The position numbers and the translations under genes are program-made. The notes beneath the pieces were generated by a model. That model had not been told where the DNA came from. It searched no databases and saw only the letters and a program-made list of their open reading frames with translations. 11,786 nt of DNA from a bacterium (GTDB taxonomy: Bacteria > Patescibacteriota > Andersenbacteria > UBA10190): the NCBI GenBank assembly GCA_002686445.1, contig NZCO01000048.1, forward strand, positions 1 to 11,786, given 5' to 3'. This document shows positions 1 through 6,700 of the stretch, one piece after another. Position 1 is the first letter of the stretch. Each line of letters starts with the position of its first letter.

Positions 1-45
1 GCGATAGGTTCTTATGTAATTGACGAAGTGCAATCTGTCGCAACC

Positions 46-142
46 AAAAAAGAGAGCTTCATAGCGTAACCCTCTTTTCTGGGGACGAAAGGATATTGCC
101 GGTTACAAATATTCGCGGTGAATGAATCCGTTATGGATTACC
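46..142 (-). ncRNA. possible small RNA or attenuated leader
   Basis: This is the predicted transcript of about 97 nt from the promoter at 149-177. Two structures are visible. A 5-bp hairpin pairs AATCC (135-139) with GGATT (125-129). A terminator-like hairpin pairs AAAGAGGG (70-77) with CTCTCTTT (49-56), with one G-U pair and a 13-nt loop, and is followed by more U. GTAACC (101-106) can also pair with GGTTAC (66-71), which would compete with the base of the terminator, as in an attenuator. GAGGG (70-74) sits 7 nt before an ATG (60-62) that opens a 16-codon frame ending at 12, so a leader peptide is also possible. I do not recognise a known RNA family. Confidence 0.35.
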
Positions 143-148
143 TTACGC

Positions 149-177
149 ACTATAGAGGCATGCCTGTAGCGTGTCAA
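149..177 (-). promoter_or_regulatory. strong sigma70-type promoter
   Basis: On the minus strand a -35 TTGACA (172-177) is separated by exactly 17 bases from a -10 TATAGT (149-154). This is the closest match to consensus in the window. Transcription would start near 142-143 and run toward position 1. It lies just beyond the terminator of the 94-residue gene, so it serves a separate unit. No long coding region follows inside the window. Confidence 0.62.
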
Positions 178-199
178 GCAAGCCATTTAAAGACGTTTT

Positions 200-231
200 T
201 CTATAAAGAAAGACCGACACCTTGTCGGTCT
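200..231 (-). terminator. intrinsic terminator of the 94-residue gene
   Basis: A perfect 9-bp stem, AGACCGACA (211-219) against TGTCGGTCT (223-231), has a 3-nt loop. On the minus strand it is followed by the U-rich TTTCTTT. It begins about 30 bases after the stop codon of the gene at 262-546. The plus-strand side is also T-rich, so it may work in both directions. Confidence 0.75.
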
Positions 232-261
232 GTTTGTTGGTTTATGAGGTCCAGTTATGGG

Positions 262-546
262 CTATGTGATCTCATCGATGGCTCGACACACACCTTCAAA
301 AGCAGGACTATAGCCTTCTTCGGCTGTGAGCTTATTGGCATGCGCTATGATTCCGTCGGCACCGTCATCAATCTTTGACCCGCGGATCATCATGAGCATG
401 GCAATACGGACGGAGTCAAGGCCTGCTTTACTTACTACAACCATAAGCTCTGACAGTGTGTTAGCCCCTTCAAATGACGCTGACTTAGCGCGCATCAGGG
501 CCTGCACGGTGTCGATGAGTAGGGCTTTCTTTCGTGAAGCTTCCAT
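262..546 (-). CDS. hypothetical protein, 94 aa
   Basis: I do not recognise this protein. It starts MEASRKKALLIDTVQ, is probably mostly helical and soluble, and has no signal peptide or membrane segment. A Met-rich stretch (IAMLMMIRG) lies near residues 48-56, followed by an acidic loop (KIDDGADG). The frame stays open upstream to 690, but that would put the start inside the preceding gene's terminator hairpin. The ATG at 546 is preferred because a GAGGAG Shine-Dalgarno site lies 9 nt upstream and a good promoter lies about 60 nt further up. The stop is TAG, followed by a strong terminator, so it is a single-gene unit. It is the only gene here with a textbook ribosome-binding site. Its role is unknown; a regulatory or adaptor function would be a guess. 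Confidence 0.72.
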   Translation of the reverse strand: MEASRKKALLIDTVQALMRAKSASFEGANTLSELMVVVSKAGLDSVRIAMLMMIRGSKIDDGADGIIAHANKLTAEEGYSPAFEGVCRAIDEIT

Positions 547-555
547 AGCTGACTT

Positions 556-561
556 CTCCTC
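556..561 (-). promoter_or_regulatory. Shine-Dalgarno site of the 94-residue gene
   Basis: GAGGAG on the minus strand lies 9 nt before the ATG at 544-546. It fixes this start in preference to the longer open frame. An overlapping TATAAT (562-567) cannot be the active -10, because transcripts from it would start past this site. Confidence 0.65.
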
Positions 562-607
562 ATTATAATGGACAAAGTGACTGTTGGGCTGTCGTTGCAG
601 CTGGTCG

Positions 608-636
608 ACTATATGATGTTGAGCGGTAGTCGTCAA
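608..636 (-). promoter_or_regulatory. promoter of the 94-residue gene
   Basis: On the minus strand -35 TTGACG (631-636), a 17-base spacer and -10 TATAGT (608-613) match the sigma70 consensus well. The expected start near 601 gives a leader of about 55 nt that contains the GAGGAG site. It follows the terminator of the upstream surface-protein gene. Confidence 0.6.
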
Positions 637-663
637 GGATGCCCGACAGAACCCGGGATACAA

Positions 664-698
664 AGCCCCCCTAGCAGCGTGTCGCTGCAAGGGGGGCT
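664..698 (-). terminator. terminator of the repeat-rich surface protein gene
   Basis: A GC-rich hairpin lies about 40 bases past the stop codon at 738. Nine pairs (664-672 with 690-698) and six more (674-679 with 683-688) flank a single A-A mismatch, with a 3-nt loop. On the minus strand only TTTG follows, so the U tract is weak, but the stem is very stable. Confidence 0.65.
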
Positions 699-737
699 GT
701 ATGATGTGTAGTCTGTAAGGCTACGTCCGCGATGTAC

Positions 738-2975
738 TTAGCTGTAGAAGCGTCGGGCTATGGTTAGTCCACCTCCACCAAAGAGGAGACTGAGTACGCC
801 AAGGCTATTTGCACCAGTTGAAGCGGTTACGGGCACTGACGTACCGGCGACGGCACCAGTGGTGCCACCAGCGGGCGCACTTGTGCCGTCTTCAGTCGTA
901 GTTGTGCCAGCTACCGTACCGCCACCAGTCGAAGTCGTCTGGGCTTGGTCTTGGCTCTGGTCAACGTCTACATTCTGGTCACCAGTTTCTACATCAACGT
1001 TCACTGCACCGGTTGTGACATCCACAGCACCAGTGGTGACGTTCACGTCTCCGGTATCAACCGCATTCTGGTTCGTATTCTCGTTGTTATTGATCACAAC
1101 GATGAAGGGAGTTGGTACAGGGGTAATAGTTGGCGTTGGCGTCACAACAGGACCGGCAAATTCAGTAGCGGTAGGATCAAAGCTATTGATGTTGGCTGGA
1201 TTGCCATCACTGTGACACTGCGGATCAGCGCCATCTGTCAGGCCATCGCCGTCATTATCAACTGAGTCACTACATTGTCCGACTGCCGGATTTTCATTGC
1301 CATCGTTCGGGTTATAGCTGTTAGGGTTGTTGGGATTCGCATCAGTGTGACAACCAGAGTCAGCTGCGTCAGCGTATCCATCTCCGTCGTCATCTCTGCC
1401 ATTCGAGCAGACAGGATCAGGAGTTGGCGTTGGTGTAGGAGTAACCGTTGGGAACTCACTGCCGTTCGGATTGAAGCTAGCAGGATTGTTAGGATTGCCG
1501 TCTGTGTGACATTGGGCGTCAGCACCATCGATAGCTCCATCACGATCATCATCAATATTGTTTGAACATTGGCCAGTTACTGGCTGCTCGTTATTGAGAT
1601 TAGGATCATAGCTGTTTGGATTGGCTGGATTGCGATCGGTGTGACAACCGCTATCAGCGGCGTCAGCTACGCCATCACGGTCGTTATCGATACCATCCGA
1701 ACAATCAGGAGCTTCAGTCCAGTGTGGCTGGTAGCTAGCAGGATTGTTAGGATTTCCGTCGCTGTGACAGTCAGGATCGCCACCGTCTCGAAGGGCGTCA
1801 CCATCATTATCACGTCCGTCAGAACAGCTGGCGCCGGCAATACCTGCCTCACTTACACGTGTTGGATCATAGCTGGCACGATTATGAGGATTGCCGTCTG
1901 TGTGACACTGCGCGTCAGCTGCGTCGGCGAAGCCATCACGATCGTCGTCAGCGATATTGCTGCAGTGAGGATTTGGCACTGGTGTTGGAGTAGGCGTAGG
2001 GGTCGGCGTCGGTGTAGGAGTCGGAGTTGGCACAGGCGCACTGATGGTCACCTGCTCACGGTCCGTAACAGAGCCACCAGCATTCGTACACGTCAGCGCA
2101 TACTGGTAGGTACGGGGGCCGGTAAGATTACTGATAGTTCGATTTCCTGATAATTGTTGAGCACCACTCCAAGATCCCGAAGCAACACAGGTGTCAGCTC
2201 GCTGGGTATTCCAGGCGAGGTTGATGCTGCTACCATGCGGCAGCGTTAGGGGACGAGATTGTCCGTTGATAGAGAAGTCTACGTGGGGAGCAGCAATCAC
2301 GGGAGTTGGAGTCGGCGTAGGTGTTGGAGTAGGAGTTGGGGTGGGCGTTGGCGTGGGTGTAGGGGTTGGCGTTGGAGTTGGTGCTGGCGAAACCGTCCCA
2401 CTATACCGAAACATATGATCATCCCCTGGTGAGTGGAAGTTACACTTACCACTCGGGTAACGACCACTACGCTCACCATCACGACAGGTAGAGGAAACTA
2501 CCGTGTCGAAGCCTAAGGCGGCGCAAGCCGCCGTTAAGGTAGGGGTATGGGGGGTGCCACTGTTGTCATTCCAGTTAAACCCACCACCACTGCCGTTGTC
2601 TGCACGGACTAACGGTTGGCTCGGAGCGTTAATAGCTGCTCCCTGGCTTTGTAAGCCAGCGGCTACTGCCCTCGAGACCGCATACGGGTCACCAGAACCA
2701 CCAAAGGTAGTAGCCGGACCACTACCATCACGACACGTCAGTGACGCGATCCAAGTTTTACCGTATTTGGGGTTGGCGCCTTCGACGTTGAAGTTGCCGT
2801 TAAAGGTGAATTGCGATGCGCTCACCGACTGTCCGTTTGTGCCATCAAACAACGAGTATCCGAAGATACCGTTGTCGAACGAGACGAACGGCGAGAGTGC
2901 TACTACGGCAGTTAAAAACACCACTGACCCCAACTTGGCAGCAGTCGAATAACGCGAAAGTGATGCAATATGCAT
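738..2975 (-). CDS. secreted modular surface protein with six Cys-flanked Ca-loop repeats
   Basis: Residue numbers run from the alternative TTG at 2999. I prefer the ATG at 2975 (residue 9), which still precedes the export signal; neither start has a clear Shine-Dalgarno site. Order: signal peptide or membrane segment (about 22-40); unrecognised module (62-201) shared with the 1457-residue neighbour; a Pro-Thr linker of 13 PT units (205-233); Ig-like domain (about 238-320) with a Cys pair; second PT linker (322-342); six repeats (346-616) of the type CSDGxDNDGDGxxDxADxxC; a PT and TG-rich stalk with TGDVNV/TTGAVDV units (618-690); and a C-terminal TASTGAN, hydrophobic stretch and RRFYS. This is the layout of a wall- or membrane-anchored stalk protein. 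The DNDGDG loops resemble EF-hand or thrombospondin-type-3 Ca sites. The ligand is unknown. It has its own promoter and terminator. Confidence 0.85.
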   Translation of the reverse strand: MHIASLSRYSTAAKLGSVVFLTAVVALSPFVSFDNGIFGYSLFDGTNGQSVSASQFTFNGNFNVEGANPKYGKTWIASLTCRDGSGPATTFGGSGDPYAVSRAVAAGLQSQGAAINAPSQPLVRADNGSGGGFNWNDNSGTPHTPTLTAACAALGFDTVVSSTCRDGERSGRYPSGKCNFHSPGDDHMFRYSGTVSPAPTPTPTPTPTPTPTPTPTPTPTPTPTPVIAAPHVDFSINGQSRPLTLPHGSSINLAWNTQRADTCVASGSWSGAQQLSGNRTISNLTGPRTYQYALTCTNAGGSVTDREQVTISAPVPTPTPTPTPTPTPTPTPVPNPHCSNIADDDRDGFADAADAQCHTDGNPHNRASYDPTRVSEAGIAGASCSDGRDNDGDALRDGGDPDCHSDGNPNNPASYQPHWTEAPDCSDGIDNDRDGVADAADSGCHTDRNPANPNSYDPNLNNEQPVTGQCSNNIDDDRDGAIDGADAQCHTDGNPNNPASFNPNGSEFPTVTPTPTPTPDPVCSNGRDDDGDGYADAADSGCHTDANPNNPNSYNPNDGNENPAVGQCSDSVDNDGDGLTDGADPQCHSDGNPANINSFDPTATEFAGPVVTPTPTITPVPTPFIVVINNNENTNQNAVDTGDVNVTTGAVDVTTGAVNVDVETGDQNVDVDQSQDQAQTTSTGGGTVAGTTTTEDGTSAPAGGTTGAVAGTSVPVTASTGANSLGVLSLLFGGGGLTIARRFYS
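1152..1964 (-). repeat. six tandem CSDGxDNDGDG repeats (coding)
   Basis: Repeats start at Cys 346, 392, 433, 478, 531 and 576 (numbering from 2999) and are 41-53 residues long. Each has a Cys, an acidic DNDGDG-like loop, A/GAD/GDxxC, then CH[TS]DxNPxNxxS[YF][DNQ]P. The two Cys of each unit probably form a disulfide around a Ca-binding loop. A PT linker is inserted between units 4 and 5. One further copy is present in the 1457-residue neighbour (residues 1087-1130). Confidence 0.85.
1974..2036 (-). repeat. second Pro-Thr hexamer-repeat linker
   Basis: An in-frame CCN-ACN repeat encodes a PVPTPT...PVP linker between the Ig-like domain and the Ca-loop repeats. Codons vary, so the DNA repeat is imperfect. 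The unit is 6 bases, so slippage would change linker length without breaking the frame. Confidence 0.85.
2301..2387 (-). repeat. first Pro-Thr hexamer-repeat linker
   Basis: Thirteen PT units encoded by CCN-ACN codons join the shared N-terminal module to the Ig-like domain. Such linkers are extended and often glycosylated in exported proteins. The plus-strand frame through it gives a Val-Gly repeat that is only a shadow. Confidence 0.88.
2397..2816 (-). other. shared module, B-then-A order (coding)
   Basis: Residues 62-201 of the 738-2975 protein (numbering from 2999). Half B comes first (FNVEGANPKYGKTWIASLTCRDG), then half A (GDPYAVSRAV, GGGFNWND, GTPHTPTLTAAC, NFHSPGDDHMFRYSG). Two Cys are conserved in the neighbour's copy (C89, C159). 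Another pair (C172, C186) is replaced there by Leu and His together, which suggests a disulfide unique to this copy. Confidence 0.75.
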
Positions 2976-3181
2976 AGATTCGATAGGATTAATTAACAAT
3001 GAAGACTATTACGGCCCGATACTATCGCGCCGACACCGTCATAAGGAAAGACCCCTACATATAAGTCCCCATTCATAACCGTCGACCATACATTCCTTGC
3101 GAATATTAGTCAACACGAAGTGTTGGCTATATGTCAGTAGTTTTGGCAGTTACTAAGCCTTTTACCGGCAGGAGTCCCGTT
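2976..3181. other. 206-base intergenic region
   Basis: This lies between the PAP2-family gene and the 2975 start. It contains the promoter at 3085-3113, with an overlapping palindrome, and a leader of roughly 80-100 nt. I see no terminator with a U tract after the PAP2-family stop at 3182 and no small gene. Confidence 0.5.
3085..3125 (-). promoter_or_regulatory. promoter of the 738-2975 gene with overlapping palindrome
   Basis: On the minus strand -35 TTGACT (3108-3113), a 17-base spacer and -10 TATGGT (3085-3090) form a good promoter starting near 3078. A perfect 6+3+6 inverted repeat, CAACACTTCGTGTTG (3111-3125), overlaps the -35 and could be an operator or a hairpin. The leader is about 100 nt to the ATG. 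Confidence 0.55.
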
Positions 3182-3622
3182 TTAGAGCAATACGAGGATA
3201 ATAACTGTCACAGCTACGCCTAGGGTAATACCGGCAATTACTTCAAGTGGTTTATGTCCCAAGTTGGACTCTAGATATGGGAATTGGCGCTGCGCATCTT
3301 TGGGCAAGCGTTTGACCAGCTTGTTAAGCGCTAGGCCGTATCGACCCAGAAACATACGCATGCGCAAAGCGTCATCGATCGTTAGCACGAAGACAGCCAC
3401 GGCGACAGCAAACGTCATGCTGTCGATGCCATCGATAACGCCGGCCACGGTAACTAAGGAGGCAGTAAAAGCACTATGAGCACTGGGCATCCCTCCATAG
3501 CGAGGAATTTGGCGCCCGGCTATGGCCAGCGTGCTGTACAGCTTTTTATTGAACAGTGGTTTGAGCGCTTGGGCACACAAGCCGGCAAGCATCGGAATTA
3601 AAAAGAATGGTATTGGGGTCAT
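3182..3622 (-). CDS. divergent PAP2 family (DUF212, YuiD-like) membrane protein
   Basis: Hydrophobic segments lie at the N-terminus (PIPFFLIPMLAGLCAQAL), around FTASLVTVAGVID, at MTFAVAVAVFVLTI and at the C-terminal LEVIAGITLGVAVTVIILVLL, so it is an integral membrane protein. The RYGGMPSAHSAF motif, the IDDALRMR motif and the late LGHKPLEVIAG motif match the divergent PAP2 phosphatase-like family. Its members are related to lipid phosphatases, but the precise substrate is not established. ATG 3622 is chosen because GGAG (3628-3631) lies 5 nt upstream, giving about 146 aa. The ATG at 3652 adds 10 residues but sits only 4 nt past a terminator-like hairpin and has no ribosome site. I see no clear own promoter, so it may depend on read-through from the large surface protein gene. 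Lipid-carrier recycling for surface assembly is a guess. Confidence 0.85.
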   Translation of the reverse strand: MTPIPFFLIPMLAGLCAQALKPLFNKKLYSTLAIAGRQIPRYGGMPSAHSAFTASLVTVAGVIDGIDSMTFAVAVAVFVLTIDDALRMRMFLGRYGLALNKLVKRLPKDAQRQFPYLESNLGHKPLEVIAGITLGVAVTVIILVLL

Positions 3623-3627
3623 CATTA

Positions 3628-3631
3628 CTCC
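3628..3631 (-). promoter_or_regulatory. Shine-Dalgarno site favouring the 3622 start
   Basis: GGAG on the minus strand is 2 nt before the ATG at 3623-3625 and 5 nt before the ATG at 3620-3622. The second spacing is functional, which supports the shorter PAP2-family protein. Confidence 0.45.
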
Positions 3632-3656
3632 AGCGTAATTGTTCATGGGCATAAGT

Positions 3657-3687
3657 AAAAGAGCACCCTGTGTATGAGCGCTCTTTT
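3657..3687 (-). terminator. terminator-like hairpin after the 1457-residue gene
   Basis: A 12-bp stem (3676-3687 with 3657-3668, two G-U pairs, 7-nt loop) has A-rich and T-rich outer arms, so it can act as an intrinsic terminator on either strand. It lies 28 bases past the TAG stop at 3715 and directly before the first ATG of the next gene. Confidence 0.6.
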
Positions 3688-3714
3688 CTATGTTTCCCTA
3701 GTCGACCAAGCTGG

Positions 3715-6700
3715 CTACTCAATCTCGCGGAAGATTCCTGGATCGAAGGTTGGAGTTGCAGTTGGAGGTGTAGTTGGAGGTGTAGTTGGTGGCGGCGTGG
3801 CACACGATGGTGTTCCGAGCTGTCCGTCATGACCAGCGTTGAAGCCATTGATCAACAGCAGTGAGTCAATCGGTAAGGCCGGTGTACCATCACCGTTCAC
3901 ATCCAATGGGTCTGTCTGGTTTTGCCACGGAGCTTCGGTGGTTGGCACTGGTTCTGTATGCGATCCGTTTAGGTGGTTAATCATTACTAACATGTCGATC
4001 GAGCTAAAGAACCCATCGCCGTTCACGTCCAGGAATGGAGGCGGACAGGTCGGCGCTGGCGGTGGTGGAGTAGTAACGCAAGAGTGAACACCAATGTTTG
4101 CCGGGTGACCCGCATTCAGGTAATTGATGATATTCAATATGTCGATGGGTGTCAGTGGCGCACCATCATTATTCACATCCAGCGGATCTGTTTGGTTTTG
4201 CCACGGAGCACCAGTTGTTGGTACGGCAGATGTACTCGATCCGTTGATATGGTTGGTCATAATGAGGATATCGACGGCGGATACATACCCATCACCATTG
4301 ACGTCGAGATACGGTGCGGGACAGGTTGGCGGTTCAGCCGGCGGGGCGACCGTACAAACAGGATCCAGTGTAGTCGGTGTTTCGCTCGGCGTATTCTTGT
4401 TGCGTGAGTTGATGATTAGCAGGGCATCTATTGGAGAAATAGTTCCATCATTATTCACATCCAGCGTATTAATCTGATTTTGGAATACAGCGCCGGTGGC
4501 TGCTGGGGGGGTATCGGGGGTAGGTGAGATCAGGCGACTCATGTAACGCGTGACTGTCGTGGCATCATCGTTGGTGACAAAACCGTCGCCGTCTACATCC
4601 AGATATGGAGGCGGGCAAACCGGTAGCGTACCTGTCTCAAGGACGAGTACGGTGTGCTCAGCAACGGCTGACAAGCCGCTTTCGCTTCCACCGCCGGTCC
4701 CCGCGACTGCACTTTCGGTGTCTATGTTTGCGTTGTAGCTCTCTGCATTCGTCGCGTCGAAGTCGGTGTGACAAGAAGGATCAGCCGCGTCGACAACGCC
4801 ATCATTATCATTGTCCCAACCATCACTACATTCGGCGATACGGTCCCGGCACGTTATTGAAGAAAGGAAACGGTTACCATATTTCGGGTTGGCGCCTGCT
4901 TCTACAAAGTCATTGCCATCAAAACTGAATATTGAATCATCGCCAGGTGAATGGAAATTGTGCTTGCCGTTAGGATAGTAACTTGCGCGTTGGCCATCTA
5001 ATGTCGAGTAAGAGGCCACATTGCTGTATCCCAGCACTAAGCATGTTTGATCCAAGGTTGCGGTGTGTGGGGTGCCGTCATCATTCCATCTAAACCCGCC
5101 GCCCGTGCCGCCTGTTTCGGCCAAGAGTGGCGTGGTTGGAGGTGTTAGGGGGAGCCCGTGTGCAGTGATGGCATCGGCGACTGCGCTGGTCACGTCGAAT
5201 GGATTTCCGGCTGAGGGATCTCTGACACTAAATGTTTGCCCATTGTTGGGATCAAGAATAGGTTGTTCGTCGTCGTCAGTTGCGCTGCCACCATCAGCCC
5301 CTGGTACCGTCACGGTTAAGCGAATAAGGTACGAACCAATCGCAGCTGGAGTGAAACTGATGTTCTTGCCCGTATTAGCAGTCGGGGTGACATCGGTTCC
5401 GTCTTCAAGGAAAGTCACGAGCCAACTGTGATCAAGATCGTTGCAGCAAGCCAGGTCTGATCCGTTTGGTGGTATGCCAGATACGGTTGCTGCATTGAGC
5501 GCATCCTCTATGGCAGTTGCGTCCTCACCCGTAACGTTGCGGTCCGCATTCACGTCATAATATGGGGCAGGCGGGTCCGGCAGTACGCCCTCATGCCAGT
5601 AATGGATAGCGTTACCGATAGCCAGGACATCAGACGGGCTTACTGAGCCGTCGTTGTTAGTATCAAGCGGATTCGTCTGATTTTGCCATTCACTGCCAGT
5701 GGTAGCAGGTGGTTCAACATCAGAGTCGACCGAGCTTCTATTCAAGAAGGAAGTGATTATGATGGCGTCTGCTGCAGACAAACTACCATCACCATTTACA
5801 TCAACGTACGGCGGCACCCCCTGATATGGGAGCGATACGTTGCCGACGTCACTAATCAAGTTACCGATTTGCAGGAAATCGATCGGGCTGACACTACCAT
5901 CATTATTAACGTCCAGCGGGTTTCGCTGATTCTGCCAGGCTGCGGATACAAAAGCGTGAGAGGTTGATACGGCGCTGACAGTTGAGCCAAGATAAATATT
6001 TGTTGGTGCGCTAATGCCAGCAGTTGGTGGCTGGGCTGGTGGGGGTGGTGGGGCTGGAACTGTGAAATTCAAATGCGTAAAGGTGCCGAACCATGAGTGA
6101 GCTGGTTCGGGATTACCTGCGGAAACACCAACGCGCTGCCGCGCGTAACCGGTCACGCGCAGTGTAGCTTTATCAAATGCTTCAGGGACAGCAACTGTTC
6201 CAGTGAATGTATTGTGCTTAATCCCGCTGCCGCCGGTAGCTCGCACTTCTTGCTCCATTAAGACAGTCCAGTCAGCTGCACCTGCCTGCGTTCCCTCATA
6301 CAGGTTGAGTGAGGGGAATCCAGCACTGCCACCAAAGTAGGTTTGTGAAAACTTAATGAGATCGTGAGCGGGGATCCAATCAGCAGCGGTCGGGTAAACG
6401 TGCCCTACTGCTTTCGGGTGATCGATGGCAAAGCCTCCATACGACACTCGGTTGGCGCAGTGGTTCCAACTCATGTCGATTTCGAAGGGAATGCTTCCTT
6501 GGTCATACGCTTGATCAGGCTCCAGGGGACTGTTTTCGTGAATTGGTGAGTTGATAAAGACAGAAGTCACGGAGCTGCCAGGCTCAAAGTAAAACTCAGC
6601 ACCGGGTCCTTGTGCGGTAGCTAAATTGTGTCCGGTGATCAGAAAGGTGCTAACGATAGCGAGTCCTAATAGGGTGGCAATGGTGCCACTGGTCGGTGGT

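Noticed and set aside
140..148. GCGTAA pairing with TTACGC at 64-69 as a closing stem for the small RNA
   Set aside because: With the start predicted near 142-143 most of GCGTAA (143-148) would not be transcribed.
118..378. 86-codon plus-strand open frame
   Set aside because: It reads through a terminator hairpin, overlaps the 94-residue gene, and lacks a ribosome site.
562..567. Perfect TATAAT just before the 94-residue gene
   Set aside because: A transcript from it would start downstream of the GAGGAG site, and no -35 is present. The promoter at 608-636 fits better.
760..2418. Long plus-strand open frames opposite the repeat-rich gene, including a Val-Gly repeat frame
   Set aside because: They are antisense images of low-complexity Pro-Thr and Asp-rich coding sequence, have no signals, and their residue composition follows the repeats.
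3838..5937. Repeat-rich stretch considered as a CRISPR-like array
   Set aside because: The repeats are degenerate, in frame, and encode dockerin-like loops; there are no constant direct repeats with unique spacers.
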